Assembly (NCBI RefSeq): GCF_015207105.1
Contig: NZ_JADEXO010000004.1
Span: forward strand, 1 to 64,000
Origin: a cf. Phormidesmis sp. LEGE 11477
GTDB lineage: Bacteria > Cyanobacteriota > Cyanobacteriia > Phormidesmidales > Phormidesmidaceae
Reading direction: 5' to 3'
DNA length: 64,000 nucleotides
Within the stretch, counting starts at the first letter, position 1. Each line of letters starts with the position of its first letter. Below are positions 16,829-27,482 of the stretch, one piece after another. Under the pieces are notes generated by a model that was not told where the DNA came from, ran no database searches, and was given only the letters and a program-made list of their open reading frames with translations. A program made the translations under genes and the position numbers.

Positions 16829-19435
16829 GTGGAAGTGCGATATAGCCCAGCAGAGATAGAAGCAAAATGGCAGCAGTACTGGGCCAACAACAATCTGAAC
16901 AAGACGCCCGAGGATCTCAGCCCAGGCGCTAAAAAGTTCTACGCTCTTTCGATGTTCCCCTACCCATCGGGTGACTTGCACATGGGCCATGTGCGTAACT
17001 ACACCATCACCGATGTAATTGCCCGCATTCGCCGCATGCAGGGCTACAACGTCTTACATCCGATGGGCTGGGATGCCTTTGGCCTACCTGCCGAAAACGC
17101 AGCGATCAAACGCGGCGTTCCCCCAGCTGACTGGACGCTCAAAAACATTGCTCAGATGCGAGATCAGCTCAAAGCATTGGGCCTCTCCTACGACTGGAAT
17201 CGCGAAGTCACCACCTGCCTACCCAATTACTACCGCTGGACTCAGTGGATTTTCTTGCAGTTTTTTGAGGCGGGCCTAGCCTACCAAAAAGAAGCGGCGG
17301 TGAACTGGGATCCAATTGATCAAACTGTTCTAGCGAACGAGCAAGTAGACAGCGAAGGGCGTTCCTGGCGCTCGGGGGCAAAAGTCGAGCGCAAATTGCT
17401 AAAGCAGTGGTTCTTTAAAATTACTGACTACGCCGATCAGCTCCTGAACGATTTAGACAAGCTTCCCGGCTGGCCCGAGCGTGTAAAAACGATGCAGGCC
17501 AACTGGATTGGTAAATCCAAAGGGGCACAGGTCACTTTTCAAACCAGTGCAGGCGAGCTAGAAATCTACACCACTCGCCCCGATACGCTCTGGGGCGCAA
17601 CGTTTATGGTGGTTTCTCCTGAGCATCCGCTGATGGAAAAGCTCACAACGCCTAAGCAAGCCGAAGCCGTACAAGCCTATCAAGCGGCAGCAGCGGCACT
17701 TAGCACCATTGATCGTACGGACGAAGGCAGAGAAAAAACGGGCGTCTGGACGGGCAGCACGGCGACTAATCCGGTTAACAGCGAAGAGATTCCGATTTGG
17801 ACGGCTGATTACGTGATGATGGACTACGGTACGGGCGCAATTATGGCGGTGCCTGCCCATGACCAAAGAGACTTTGAGTTTGCCCGTAAGTTTGACTTGC
17901 CGATCAAGGTAGTTGTGCAGCCGGAAGGAGAAACTTTTGACGGCGCGACGATGAGCGAAGCCTATCCGCACGATGGCGTGATGGTGAATTCTGGGCCGCT
18001 AGACGGGGTGCCTGCGGGCAAAGGAAAAAAGAAAAGTGTGGGCGTGGCGATCGCGCACCTACAAAAAGAATCACTCGGCAAGGGCACCACTAACTATCGC
18101 CTACGCGACTGGCTAGTGTCTCGGCAGCGCTACTGGGGTGCGCCGATTCCCGTGATTCACTGTCCGGCGTGTGGTACCGTTCCCGTTCCTGAGTCAGACC
18201 TACCCGTCAAGCTACCCGAAAACGTAGAACTGACGGGTCAAAGCGTGCCTTCTTTGGCTAAGTTTGACGACTGGGTGAACGTGGCCTGCCCTAGCTGTGG
18301 AACAGATGCTAAACGTGAAACCGATACGATGGATACTTTCTTGGATTCGTCTTGGTACTTCTTGCGCTATGCCGATGCCAATAATAAAGCGGCTGTTTTC
18401 TCGAAAGATCGGGTGAACAAGTGGCTGCCGGTTGATCAGTACGTGGGCGGAATTGAACATGCGATTTTGCATTTGTTGTATTCTCGCTTTTTTACTAAGG
18501 TATTGCGCGATCGCGGCCTACTCAATTTCGACGAACCCTTTCAGCGCCTGCTGACTCAGGGCATGGTTCAAGCAATCACCTACAAAACTTCCGATGGTCA
18601 ATTTATCGTTCCTGAGAACATTGCCGACTTGAACAACCCTGTCGATCCAGAGACGGGCGAACCGCTCAAAGTCTCTTTCGAGAAGATGTCAAAATCCAAA
18701 TTCAACGGCATCTCTCCGATTTCTGTTCTAGAAAAGTACGGTGCAGACACTGCCCGTATGTTCATTCTGTTCAAAGCGCCGCCTGAGAAAGACCTTGAAT
18801 GGGATGATGCCGATGTGGAAGGTCAGTATCGCTTTCTCAATCGGGTCTGGCGAGCCGTAACTGAATTTGCCCAGTCTGACAGCGCCGCTAGCCTAGTGGG
18901 CACCAGCGACAAGATCGATCAGAGCGCGCTCAGCAAGGCCGAAAAAACGCTTCGCCGCGCTACCCACACCGCCATCAAAGAAATCACCGAAGATATTGAA
19001 GGCGACTATCAGTTCAATACGGCAGTCTCTGAGCTGATGAAACTCAGCAACGCCATCAACGATACCCAGGACAAAGCCACCCCCGTCTTCGCTGAAGCTA
19101 TCTGCACCTTAGTGAAGCTAATTGCGCCGTTTGCACCGCATATTGCCGACGAGCTGTGGTCTGCTCTGACAATAGGTTTAGGCTCTACTGATTCTGTTCA
19201 TCAACAGCCCTGGCCAAAAGTCGAATCGTCAGCATTAGTCGCTGATGAAATTACGCTAGTTATTCAGATAATGGGTAAAACCAGAGGAACCCTGCAAGTG
19301 CCCGCTAGCGCCGACAAAGCTGCCTTAGAAAACTATGCTCGTGAGTCGGAGATTGCTCAGCGCTACCTAGCAGGTAAAGAGATCAAGAAAGTGATTGTTG
19401 TACCTGGCAAGCTAGTGAACTTTGTAGCTGTATAG
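16829..19435 (+). CDS. leuS: Leucyl-tRNA synthetase
   Basis: The 868-residue protein has the class I signatures HMGH (51-54, in [15 protein letters not shown]) and KMSKS (about residue 620, [11 protein letters not shown]). It has the CP1 editing domain with [12 protein letters not shown] and [19 protein letters not shown], and a zinc-like CPACG...CPSCG insertion at about 446-490. The C-terminal anticodon domain and a final KIVNF-like tail are complete. It charges tRNA-Leu. The start is GTG 16829 with AAAGGA upstream; the N-terminus [13 protein letters not shown] is standard for bacterial LeuRS. Confidence 0.98.
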   Translation: MEVRYSPAEIEAKWQQYWANNNLNKTPEDLSPGAKKFYALSMFPYPSGDLHMGHVRNYTITDVIARIRRMQGYNVLHPMGWDAFGLPAENAAIKRGVPPADWTLKNIAQMRDQLKALGLSYDWNREVTTCLPNYYRWTQWIFLQFFEAGLAYQKEAAVNWDPIDQTVLANEQVDSEGRSWRSGAKVERKLLKQWFFKITDYADQLLNDLDKLPGWPERVKTMQANWIGKSKGAQVTFQTSAGELEIYTTRPDTLWGATFMVVSPEHPLMEKLTTPKQAEAVQAYQAAAAALSTIDRTDEGREKTGVWTGSTATNPVNSEEIPIWTADYVMMDYGTGAIMAVPAHDQRDFEFARKFDLPIKVVVQPEGETFDGATMSEAYPHDGVMVNSGPLDGVPAGKGKKKSVGVAIAHLQKESLGKGTTNYRLRDWLVSRQRYWGAPIPVIHCPACGTVPVPESDLPVKLPENVELTGQSVPSLAKFDDWVNVACPSCGTDAKRETDTMDTFLDSSWYFLRYADANNKAAVFSKDRVNKWLPVDQYVGGIEHAILHLLYSRFFTKVLRDRGLLNFDEPFQRLLTQGMVQAITYKTSDGQFIVPENIADLNNPVDPETGEPLKVSFEKMSKSKFNGISPISVLEKYGADTARMFILFKAPPEKDLEWDDADVEGQYRFLNRVWRAVTEFAQSDSAASLVGTSDKIDQSALSKAEKTLRRATHTAIKEITEDIEGDYQFNTAVSELMKLSNAINDTQDKATPVFAEAICTLVKLIAPFAPHIADELWSALTIGLGSTDSVHQQPWPKVESSALVADEITLVIQIMGKTRGTLQVPASADKAALENYARESEIAQRYLAGKEIKKVIVVPGKLVNFVAV

Positions 19436-19570
19436 CAATTGACATTTGTATTGGAAAATACAAACGAAATCTTCACAGAAAAAGTCAGAAAAGCGCTGTC
19501 AAAATTGCCATGCAGACCTGGTAAGATTTGCCTATAGTCTCTAGCCGTAAATATACATAGGACATACTCA

Positions 19571-20347
19571 ATGGTTGCGTTGACCTCGCCCCAGCTTCAA
19601 ACGGATGTTCGGATCGGTTTGGGCAAAGTTTTACTCGTCGAGGATGAAGAGCTAATCCGCGAGACAGTGGCGCTATCCCTGGCTGATGAAGGGTTTGAAG
19701 TCTGCGTAGCCGATAACGGCCAACGCGCGTTAGAAATGATTCTAGGGGGCCTAGAGCGAGGCGGAGCAGAAAAAACTCAGCAGGCTATCTCAGACATCAA
19801 CCTGATTATTCTAGACCTGATGCTTCCTGGCATGAACGGGCTCGACCTTTGCCGTTTGGTTCGGCATCAAGGCATCGACATTCCCATCCTCATCCTCAGC
19901 GCCAAAGGCACCGAGACCGACCGCGTCCTCGGTCTCGAAGTCGGTGCAGACGACTATCTCACCAAGCCCTTTGGCATCCGTGAACTGATCGCCCGCTGTC
20001 GGGCGTTGCTAAGACGCTGCCAGTCACAGGCCAAACCCGACGACGAAAAATCCATCCTCCGCTTTGCCGAGATTGCCCTGCATACCGATGAATGCCGCGT
20101 CTTTCTAGGCAGCACCGAAGTCAGCCTTTCTCCCAAAGAATTTAAAATTCTAGAATTACTGCTCAGTCAGCCCAAGCGCGTTTGGTCGCGCAACCAGATT
20201 ATCGATCAGGTCTGGGGTTACGATTTTATGGGTGATAACAAGACAGTAGACGTCCATATTCGCTGGCTGCGCGAAAAGCTAGAAGAAAATCCTAGCCAGC
20301 CCAAATATCTAAAAACCGTACGCGGCTTTGGCTATCGCTTAGGTTAG
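19571..20347 (+). CDS. OmpR/PhoB-family two-component response regulator
   Basis: The receiver has the acidic pocket VEDEE (about 23-27), the phospho-Asp in LIILDLMLPGMNG (about residue 81), LSAKG and DYLTKPFG. The C-terminal winged helix contains VSLSPKEFKILELL and the recognition region VDVHIRWLREKLEE, then VRGFGYRLG. An insertion (GLERGGAEKTQQ) lengthens the loop before the Asp strand. The class is certain; the specific regulator (SphR-, NblR- or ManR-like) is not. No histidine kinase gene is adjacent. It starts at ATG 19571. Confidence 0.93.
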   Translation: MVALTSPQLQTDVRIGLGKVLLVEDEELIRETVALSLADEGFEVCVADNGQRALEMILGGLERGGAEKTQQAISDINLIILDLMLPGMNGLDLCRLVRHQGIDIPILILSAKGTETDRVLGLEVGADDYLTKPFGIRELIARCRALLRRCQSQAKPDDEKSILRFAEIALHTDECRVFLGSTEVSLSPKEFKILELLLSQPKRVWSRNQIIDQVWGYDFMGDNKTVDVHIRWLREKLEENPSQPKYLKTVRGFGYRLG

Positions 20348-20561
20348 TTTTAGTTTTCTACTGGAATGGACTTCTATTCAGTCTCAGACCACTACCACAG
20401 GGGCGTAGCTAAAGACTGGCGCTTAATACTGGCGAATGACGAATGCGAGTTGCGATCGCATCTCAGTATTGGTGTTTCGGCGCGATGATTTTGGCTTCAG
20501 TCTCTCAGCCTGCTGCATTGGGAACGCTGGTCGTAACCGTTCCTACGATTGAGCTGGGTTC

Positions 20562-21053
20562 ATGAGCACCAAAGTTCGCTATCTAAGAAAATTACAACAG
20601 TTACCATTCGCTCGATTTTTGCGGTTTGGCATTGTTGGGTTCAGCGGCGTGTTTGTTGACCTTATTGTCTTTCATCTATTGCGAACTGAGATTGGATTAG
20701 CGCGATCGCCCAGTATCCTTTTCTCTATCGAAGCCGCCATCATCAACAACTTCTTCTGGAATGATGCCTGGACATTTGCCGATATCGCCCAGCAGCAAAA
20801 GGGCTGGCCAGCTAGGTTTCAACGATTTTTAAAATTTCACTCTGTCTGTTTGATCGGCGCTGCACTGCAATATCTTTTGATTGAGGGAATTTTGCTACTG
20901 CCGTTTGTGCAACAGATTCCGGCTCTGGTGAGTCAAGTAGCGGTTGGGAAATGGACGCATACGGCGGATGAGTACGTTGCCAAGGTGAGCGCGATCGCCC
21001 TCGTCACCCTTTGGAACTTCTGGCTCAATCTCAAGCTGAGCTGGCGTAGATAA
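20562..21053 (+). CDS. GtrA-family membrane protein
   Basis: The 163-residue protein has four hydrophobic segments. The GtrA hallmark FLRFGIVGFSGVFVDLIVFHLL is near the N-terminus, INNFFWNDAWTF follows the second helix, and LVTLWNFWLNLKLSWR is at the end. GtrA-like proteins are thought to help move undecaprenyl-linked sugars across the membrane for cell-surface glycosylation. No glycosyltransferase gene is next to it, so the pathway here is unknown. It starts at ATG 20562. Confidence 0.88.
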   Translation: MSTKVRYLRKLQQLPFARFLRFGIVGFSGVFVDLIVFHLLRTEIGLARSPSILFSIEAAIINNFFWNDAWTFADIAQQQKGWPARFQRFLKFHSVCLIGAALQYLLIEGILLLPFVQQIPALVSQVAVGKWTHTADEYVAKVSAIALVTLWNFWLNLKLSWRR

Positions 21054-21116
21054 ATGCAGATAGAGGATAGCATTAGAGACTGCGACAATAAGAGCGTTTG
21101 TAATCAGACTTTGCTT

Positions 21117-21974
21117 CTAGCTACCGAGCAAGTCCAAAAACATCTTGACCGCCGGGGCAGGTGGGGTGCTAGCCAGTGTCGCTGCGCCAATGACTCGATC
21201 TAGCCGAACTGGTAGCGATCGCACATACACATCATCTGGAATTGGCATGGCCGCCAGCCGAGGCAAAATCGCTGCCCCTAGCCCCTGCGCTACCATACTG
21301 ACGATCGTAGAATCTTCCTTGATCACATACGCCACCTCAAAAGACTGTCCCCACTTCTCCCAGTGCTCTCTGACCGCGCTGGTACATTCAGCGTAGTTAA
21401 ACAAAATAAAAGAATACGCAGATAGCGCTTCCCAGCTTAAATCCTTGGGTGGGGGCGGCTCACTCTTTGGTAATAGCACTACGTACTCATCTCGGGTGAT
21501 TTCAACCGTCCGAAATTCTTCCGATCGGGGCAGGGAGATTAGGCCGATATCGGTTTGCCCTTCTCTCAAAGACTGTTCTACTCCAGCAGGGTCTAGCTCA
21601 ACAAGAACAACTTCTACATAGGGAAATCGATTCCTAAAGCGAGCAATATTCGCTGGCAATAGGTGAGTAGCCGCACTGCGAAAAGAAGAGATTCGCAACC
21701 GCGATTTGTACAGCCCTTTTTCTAGATTGACTTCGTAATCTATCAGTTCTCTGATATCTAGCATCTGATGGGCATGGACTATTACCCGTTCGCCTACAGG
21801 CGTTAGCCTAGCGCCCGAACGCCCCCGGATGAATAGCGGCACGCCCAGCTCAGCTTCTAGAGATGCGATCGCCCGGCTGACTGCAGACTGTGATATCTCC
21901 AAATGCATGGCCGCGTCCGAGAAGGTTCCGTGCGTTACTATCGCCGCCAGCACCTCTATCTGAAAGATGTTCAT
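21117..21974 (-). CDS. LysR-family transcriptional regulator
   Basis: An N-terminal winged helix-turn-helix (LAAIVTHGTFSDAAMHLEISQSAVSRAIASLEAELG, residues about 8-42) is followed by the usual linker helix and a periplasmic-binding-like effector domain to residue 285. LysR proteins usually control a divergent gene; here that is the cupin-like gene at 22234, with 259 bp between the starts. The ligand is unknown. The start is ATG 21974, and the N-terminus MNIFQIEVL is typical. Confidence 0.93.
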   Translation of the reverse strand: MNIFQIEVLAAIVTHGTFSDAAMHLEISQSAVSRAIASLEAELGVPLFIRGRSGARLTPVGERVIVHAHQMLDIRELIDYEVNLEKGLYKSRLRISSFRSAATHLLPANIARFRNRFPYVEVVLVELDPAGVEQSLREGQTDIGLISLPRSEEFRTVEITRDEYVVLLPKSEPPPPKDLSWEALSAYSFILFNYAECTSAVREHWEKWGQSFEVAYVIKEDSTIVSMVAQGLGAAILPRLAAMPIPDDVYVRSLPVRLDRVIGAATLASTPPAPAVKMFLDLLGS

Positions 21975-22233
21975 ACCCGTTATCTATTCGCTTTCCGCAT
22001 AGATGTGCGTCATCAGACGGTTTGATTCCTCTATGAAGCTGAGGCTAAGGTGAAGCCAGCTTGCAAGAACAAGCTGTAAGCCATCAGGCCAGCTATCTCC
22101 AGGCCAGCTATCCCTAGGGGCGATCGCATTCTAGCGACTACCAATGTACTAGAGAAAGTTGTACTAGAGAAAGTGGGCAAAGTAATCAAAGTAGTTCAAC
22201 CACACGCTCCGATTTAAAGGGCTCTTCCTCGTC

Positions 22234-22725
22234 ATGTTCCAGCTACTCGACTTTAAAAAGTTCAGAGACACACCTAGCGTTCAGTTTTTTGATATCACCG
22301 TTCCTACCTCCAACGCGAGAGATCTGGTGTACCACGAGGGCCCTGCCATCAGCCCAAACAACGATACGAATAACGCCTGGCAGTTCTATCTCCATTCTTA
22401 CCAAGAAGACAATCTACTGGCGCTTTCGGGCGGGCGTACCTTTCACCTGATCAACTTCGAGTGGGCTCACCCTTATCATGTGGTGCGCCTAGATGCCAAC
22501 CGTCATATCCTCCGCATTCCACCCGGTACTTTTCATCGTTCGGAATCTGATATCAAAGGTTCGCTAGTTATTAACCAGGCAGTGCGATCTGAAGCAACAA
22601 ACGTTCAGCGTGAGTTTAGAGTCTATAGCAGTAATGATATTCCTAAGCTGCGTGACCTGCTGGCTGCTCGAATGCGTCCCTTCTACCACGGGTTTGACGA
22701 AATAGCGTTTCCTCAAGCTGCCTGA
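22234..22725 (+). CDS. Cupin-like protein of unknown function, 163 aa
   Basis: The protein is beta-rich with no signal peptide. A central part resembles a cupin barrel: WQFYLHSYQEDNLLALSGGRTFHLINF and then HILRIPPGTFHRSESDIKGSLVINQAVR. The IPPGTFHR phrase is where a metal-binding His is expected, but a full HxH pair is not evident. It lies divergent from a LysR regulator, which may control it. I do not recognise an exact family; metal-free cupin or sugar-epimerase-like folds are possible. It starts at ATG 22234. Confidence 0.65.
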   Translation: MFQLLDFKKFRDTPSVQFFDITVPTSNARDLVYHEGPAISPNNDTNNAWQFYLHSYQEDNLLALSGGRTFHLINFEWAHPYHVVRLDANRHILRIPPGTFHRSESDIKGSLVINQAVRSEATNVQREFRVYSSNDIPKLRDLLAARMRPFYHGFDEIAFPQAA

Positions 22726-22905
22726 TAGAGCGGCAGAGCAAGCCCTACCTCAACCGGGTAACCAACGTCACACAGCAAGCCTAAGATCATTGCAAAGGAT
22801 TATCTATGCGTCTGTTTCCAAATCTATTGCCCCGATTGGAACAGTGCCTTCTAAAATAGAAAGCTAACGTTGAAGCGCCATTTTCGAAACCGAAAACCCT
22901 TTGCA

Positions 22906-24645
22906 ATGACCCAGCTCAGCCCAGCCAGCACATCCTCTTCTCAACCAACTTCTAATCGACTGGCTTCCGGGCCAGAATCTGCTCAGCCGCGACAGGCCCA
23001 GCCAGAACGAGGTAAACCAGAACTGGGTAAGCCAGCATTGGATAGAGTGCTGATTTTTGATACCACGCTGCGCGATGGTGAGCAGTCACCTGGGGCCACG
23101 ATGAACGTAGCCGAAAAGCTGGCAGTTGCCCGGCAGCTAGCCAGGCTGAATGTGGACATTATCGAAGCTGGATTTCCATTTGCTAGCCCTGGCGACTTTG
23201 AAGCAGTCCGTGCGATCGCCAGCGAAATCGGTACGCCAGATGGTCCGACTATTTGCGGCTTAGCTAGGGCGACTAAAAGAGATATCGAAGCGGCTGCCAA
23301 GGCAGTGGCTCCTGCTGATAAAGGTCGGATCCACACCTTTATTGCGACTTCAGATATCCATATGAAGTACAAGCTCAAAAAGTCTCGCTCGGAAGTACTG
23401 GCGATCACTGAAGAGATGGTGGGCTTGGCCAGCAGCTTTACTGACGACGTGGAATTTTCCCCAGAAGATGCCGGTCGCAGTGAGCCCGAATTTCTATACG
23501 AAGTTTTGGAGCAGGCGATCCGCTCTGGTGCAACCACGTTAAATATTCCAGATACCGTCGGCTATCTGACGCCGGGTGAATTTGGCAATCTGATTCGCGG
23601 TATCAAGCAAAACGTCCCCAGTATCGCTCGAGCAGTCATCTCAGTTCATGGCCATAATGATCTAGGGCTGGCTGTTGCTAACTTTCTAGAAGCGGTCAAA
23701 GCAGGTGCGCGTCAGTTAGAATGCACCATCAACGGAATTGGAGAACGCGCTGGCAATGCTGCCTTAGAAGAGCTAGTCATGGCTTTGCACGTGCGGCGGC
23801 AGTATTTTAATCCGTTCTTTGGTTTACCGACAGACTCCGAAGCACCACTCACCAATATCAAGACTCCAGAACTCTACAAGTCTTCTCGCCTAGTTTCTAA
23901 TGTTACGGGCATGCTAGTGCAGCCCAATAAGGCCATTGTCGGTGCCAATGCCTTTGCTCACGAATCGGGCATTCATCAAGACGGCGTGCTGAAAAACCGT
24001 CTGACCTACGAGATTATGGACGCCCAGCTGATCGGCCTCAATGACAATCAAATTGTCTTGGGCAAGCATTCGGGCCGCAATGCGTTTCGCACCCGTTTAA
24101 AAGAATTGGGATATGACCTCGGCGATCAGGATTTAAACAGAGCATTTTTGCGGTTTAAAGATATTGCCGATAAGAAAAAAGAGATTAGCGATCGCGATCT
24201 AGAAGCCATTGTTAATGACGAAACCCTGCAAGTCGCGGAGCACTTCAAAGCCGAGCTGATTCAGGTTTCTTGTGGCAGCAATGCCCAGCCCACAGCCACC
24301 ATCACCATTCGCACCCCCGACGGCCAAGAGCTGACCGATGCCTCTATTGGTACGGGCCCAGTAGACGCTATCTATCGAGCTATTAACCGAATCGTAGATA
24401 TTCCTAACGATCTAATCGAATATTCTGTTCAATCAGTCACCGCTGGTATTGATGCCATGGGCGAAGTCACCATCCGCCTGCGCCACGGTGAAAGAATCTA
24501 CTCTGGTCACGCAGCGAATACAGATATCGTCGTCGCCTCTGCCTATGCATACATCAGCGCCCTCAATCGCCTGCATACAGCGATACAGGCTGGCACTAGC
24601 GTTCACCCTCAGCGCGATAAAGTGCCTGTAGGCACAGGAATTTAG
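22906..24645 (+). CDS. leuA: 2-isopropylmalate synthase
   Basis: The TIM barrel starts with [21 protein letters not shown] (around residue 50), contains [12 protein letters not shown] with the metal-binding His pair, and [21 protein letters not shown]. The C-terminal allosteric LeuA dimer domain follows, and residues [19 protein letters not shown] are intact. It condenses acetyl-CoA and 2-oxoisovalerate, the first step of leucine synthesis. The first 45 residues are a Ser/Gln/Pro-rich extension with repeated RGKPELGKP units, unusual for the family. The ATG at 22906 is used instead of a TTG at 22870. Confidence 0.96.
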   Translation: MTQLSPASTSSSQPTSNRLASGPESAQPRQAQPERGKPELGKPALDRVLIFDTTLRDGEQSPGATMNVAEKLAVARQLARLNVDIIEAGFPFASPGDFEAVRAIASEIGTPDGPTICGLARATKRDIEAAAKAVAPADKGRIHTFIATSDIHMKYKLKKSRSEVLAITEEMVGLASSFTDDVEFSPEDAGRSEPEFLYEVLEQAIRSGATTLNIPDTVGYLTPGEFGNLIRGIKQNVPSIARAVISVHGHNDLGLAVANFLEAVKAGARQLECTINGIGERAGNAALEELVMALHVRRQYFNPFFGLPTDSEAPLTNIKTPELYKSSRLVSNVTGMLVQPNKAIVGANAFAHESGIHQDGVLKNRLTYEIMDAQLIGLNDNQIVLGKHSGRNAFRTRLKELGYDLGDQDLNRAFLRFKDIADKKKEISDRDLEAIVNDETLQVAEHFKAELIQVSCGSNAQPTATITIRTPDGQELTDASIGTGPVDAIYRAINRIVDIPNDLIEYSVQSVTAGIDAMGEVTIRLRHGERIYSGHAANTDIVVASAYAYISALNRLHTAIQAGTSVHPQRDKVPVGTGI

Positions 24646-24700
24646 CAGGGGTTTAGCTGATCAGCTCAGGAAATATGGACTAGTTGAGGAGGCACTTGAT

Positions 24701-25315
24701 TCATAGCGTACTAAGCTTCTTAAGAACGCCAACAATCTCATACAAGTCGTTTCCTGGATTGTTCAGAGAATACGTTTTAGATAGAGCATACAGGCCAGTA
24801 TCCGCCTGAAGCTTGACGAAGACAAACTCCGTTCCATTGGTGATCAAGCCAAAGTAGGGGCGTTCCTGCTGCTGACTGCTCGCCATATAAGCAAGCGTTT
24901 GTGGTAACCCTATATTTAAGCTAAACTGCGAGCCTTTTGCCTCAATGACAGATACCCATAAGCTGCCATCGACGACTAAAACATCGATTCGACCCCGGAT
25001 GGTTTCTTCCTCAGCTTCTACCGCTATACTCATGGCTTTCTCTGCGAACGTGCGAAACGGCTGCTGATAAAAGCCAGCGACTGACAACACAGGTGAAATA
25101 ACTACCATCTTGACTAAAGCTTCCTGCACAGGATATTCGGTTAGATACAGAAAACCAGCTTGAGCTTGATCTAAGGTCTCTTTGCCATGCTCATCTATCT
25201 CGCAGGAAGCATCCTGCCATTCTGTAAAAAAGTCAGAACTGTTTTCTAGCCGAAGCTGAAACTTGTCTTTTACCTCGCGTAGCGTCAGTCTGTTAGCTTG
25301 CAGAACTTTGAACAT
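24701..25315 (-). CDS. Type I restriction HsdR N-terminal-like nuclease-fold protein
   Basis: The 204-residue protein carries a PD-(D/E)xK-like core: RGRIDVLVVDGSLWVSVIEAKGSQFSLN, with Asp, Glu and Lys in the expected D...ExK pattern, then LPQTLAYMASS and YFGLITNGTEFVFVK. It resembles the HSDR_N domain of restriction subunits, found in cyanobacteria as stand-alone proteins without helicase. No methylase or specificity subunit is near, so a restriction role is doubtful. It starts at ATG 25315. Confidence 0.75.
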   Translation of the reverse strand: MFKVLQANRLTLREVKDKFQLRLENSSDFFTEWQDASCEIDEHGKETLDQAQAGFLYLTEYPVQEALVKMVVISPVLSVAGFYQQPFRTFAEKAMSIAVEAEEETIRGRIDVLVVDGSLWVSVIEAKGSQFSLNIGLPQTLAYMASSQQQERPYFGLITNGTEFVFVKLQADTGLYALSKTYSLNNPGNDLYEIVGVLKKLSTL

Positions 25316-25374
25316 ATTTTAGTCCAAGAAACATCTCCTACTCTTCTGTCCATCTTCCTATTATAATGAGCAGT

Positions 25375-25920
25375 CTAATACCCAGGAAGCTGAGGGTAGT
25401 GATCGGGTTGGGTGATAGAGCGCAGCCGCTCGAATGTGCCGCCCGTGAGGTTTTTCCCAGCTTTTAGGCCCATTTTCATCAAAACGTTCGGGCCGGGGAC
25501 GACCTTGATGCCGAGCTGTTGCAGCATCGAAAGACTATCGCCGAGTCCCCAGTGTTCAACAATTTTGCTGTGGCTGACGCGATCGATATGCATAACGCTA
25601 AAGCTGATCTGCTTGCCGGTAGCCGGAATTCCTTTAAAGTTGCCGAGGTGAGTTCCAGTGAAAATGCCACAGGTGGTGACCTTGTCTTTACGGGCAACGG
25701 TCTGGCTGAAATGATGGCGACCGTCTGGGAAAGCGTTGTATACCTCTGTGCCGAGCGCAGCAAATCCAGCCTGTGTGAGCGGTGCTTCTACACCAGCCAT
25801 ATGCGCGACTAAATCTGGCGACAGTAGAGACAGGCCAGTTTGCAGATGGCGATCGTCAAAAGCTTTGTAGAAGCGTAGGACTAGCGCTTGGTTTTGAACG
25901 GTCAGTAGGTCGTGAAACAT
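25375..25920 (-). CDS. SnoaL-like polyketide cyclase/ester cyclase family protein
   Basis: This small alpha+beta barrel protein has the ester cyclase pattern: ALVLRFYKAFDDRHL at the start, FPDGRHHFSQTVARKDKV, GTHLGNFKGIPATGKQISFSVMHIDRV and IVEHWGLGD. Many members have unknown substrates; some cyclise polyketides. The 181-residue length includes a C-terminal tail of about 40 residues (KMGLKAGKNLTGG) beyond the usual domain. It starts at ATG 25920. No biosynthetic genes are adjacent. Confidence 0.8.
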   Translation of the reverse strand: MFHDLLTVQNQALVLRFYKAFDDRHLQTGLSLLSPDLVAHMAGVEAPLTQAGFAALGTEVYNAFPDGRHHFSQTVARKDKVTTCGIFTGTHLGNFKGIPATGKQISFSVMHIDRVSHSKIVEHWGLGDSLSMLQQLGIKVVPGPNVLMKMGLKAGKNLTGGTFERLRSITQPDHYPQLPGY

Positions 25921-26105
25921 AGCTAGCCCGCTGAAGAATCATTATGTGGCTTGAGTAGGCAAATTATACGGCATCTCTAACGGCGATCGCATTCGCCGAC
26001 CATCAGTAGTTTTTTAGGGGCTTCTTAGAAGGCTCTCATCTTTTGATCGGGCGATCGCACCAAAATAAATCACAGCAAAAACGCACCAGCTATAGGGAAA
26101 TTATC

Positions 26106-26546
26106 ATGGTAGAAATGAACGTAGATGGCCCCACTGTCGTTAGCACACCGATCACCCGGCGAGTCTCACTAGTGTTGCTACTGACTCGGATTAGTATCTT
26201 TATCGCGATGTTTATCTGGGTAATTGATAAATTTGCCAGACCAGAGCACGTTGCTGCTGTCTTTGAATCTTTCTATGGAATCAGCGGAGTTGGCGCGCTG
26301 GCATCGTATGCATTAGGCGCGGTTCAGCTATTAATTATGCTTGGCTTTCTGATTGGCTTTCAAAAGCGAATTACTTACGGTCTCGTGCTGTTGATGCATA
26401 CCGCTTCTACGCTAATCTCTTTTCCGAAATATCTAGCGCCGTTTGAATCTGCCAATATTTTATTCTATGCTGCTTGGCCGATGCTAGCCGCCTGCTTTGC
26501 CCTCTACTATCTTAGAGACTTAGACACGCGCGCAGCAGTCGAATAG
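26106..26546 (+). CDS. DoxX-like four-helix membrane protein
   Basis: The 146-residue product has four hydrophobic helices (about 20-42, 65-90, 92-112, 118-138). The first ends WVIDKFARPEHVAAVFESFYG, a typical DoxX-family phrase. The ATG at 26106 is chosen because TAGGGAAAT precedes it. DoxX proteins are linked to redox and stress functions in other bacteria; a specific role cannot be given. Confidence 0.72.
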   Translation: MVEMNVDGPTVVSTPITRRVSLVLLLTRISIFIAMFIWVIDKFARPEHVAAVFESFYGISGVGALASYALGAVQLLIMLGFLIGFQKRITYGLVLLMHTASTLISFPKYLAPFESANILFYAAWPMLAACFALYYLRDLDTRAAVE

Positions 26547-26744
26547 AGATGCCTTTACCTAAAGGTAGTCGTTTAGCGCATGTTCTGCTTTCTCGTATGT
26601 CGACGCTAAACACGTACATCTGAAGATACTTTTAGGTATAGAGCTAGGTATAGAGCTGCTAGCTGTCGATCACAATACTAGCCACCTCAGCGCTGTATCA
26701 GACGGTACAATAGTCGACAGCGTGTCTTGTCAAGAGGTTTCAAT

Positions 26745-27236
26745 ATGATTTCTGCGGTGCCTGCTCTGCTCCATCTAAGGAGTCAGCGAATAGGCGATTG
26801 GATAGGGTCTGTATCTTGTCTTCTATTGACTGTGGGCATGTTGCTCATAGGAGGGGCTGTGCCTAGCGCGATCGCCGCGCCCTCTCATGCGTCTACGGAG
26901 ACAAAAGCCTACATCATTTCTCCTACCGACGGTCAAACAGTCTCCCCAGAATTCACGGTTAAGTTCGGCCTAGCTGGAATGGGCATTGCTCCGGCTGGCG
27001 TGGATAAACCAGGCACTGGGCACCACCACCTACTGATCGACGTAGACGAGCTGCCTAGTTTAGAAGACCCGCTGCCGGCGACAGCTCAGATCAGGCACTT
27101 TGGCGGCGGCCAGACAGAAGCCACTATCGAGCTACCCGCTGGTGAACATACGCTTCAGCTGCTGCTGGGTAACTATACTCATATACCGCATGACAATCCG
27201 GTACTTTCAAAGAAGATTGAGATCACGGTGGAATAG
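26745..27236 (+). CDS. Secreted DUF4399 protein
   Basis: The N-terminus carries a hydrophobic signal peptide (CLLLTVGMLLIGGAVPSAIAAPSHA, cleavage likely after AIA) followed by the DUF4399 domain: YIISPTDGQTVSPEFTVKFGL, GHHHLLIDVDELP, and PAGEHTLQLLLGNYTHIPH. DUF4399 domains bear a His cluster and may bind metal in the periplasm; the exact role is unknown. The ATG at 26745 is preferred, with AAGAGG 9 nt before it. Confidence 0.85.
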   Translation: MISAVPALLHLRSQRIGDWIGSVSCLLLTVGMLLIGGAVPSAIAAPSHASTETKAYIISPTDGQTVSPEFTVKFGLAGMGIAPAGVDKPGTGHHHLLIDVDELPSLEDPLPATAQIRHFGGGQTEATIELPAGEHTLQLLLGNYTHIPHDNPVLSKKIEITVE

Positions 27237-27316
27237 CGGTTCTAATAGATGCTTCTGTCCATCCGTAGTCCAGCTATTAGTGCTTGCTCTATCCATAAAC
27301 TGAGCTATTCATAATC

Positions 27317-27353
27317 AAAGCCCCGATCGTCTTATCGCGACCGGGGCTTTTGA
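27317..27353 (+). terminator. Rho-independent terminator
   Basis: Arms AAAGCCCCGATCG and CGACCGGGGCTTT pair with one mismatch around a loop and are followed by T residues. It ends the DUF4399 gene and could also work from the other side. Confidence 0.85.
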
Positions 27354-27482
27354 CTAGTTTTATTGGCTCTATCTATTGACTCTAATAGATCATCTTTAGC
27401 AGATTATCCGCCTAACAATGCCTAACAATGAAAAAGGAAACTTAGCCAATAATTTTCTCCACAATCACTCGAACCAATTAGA

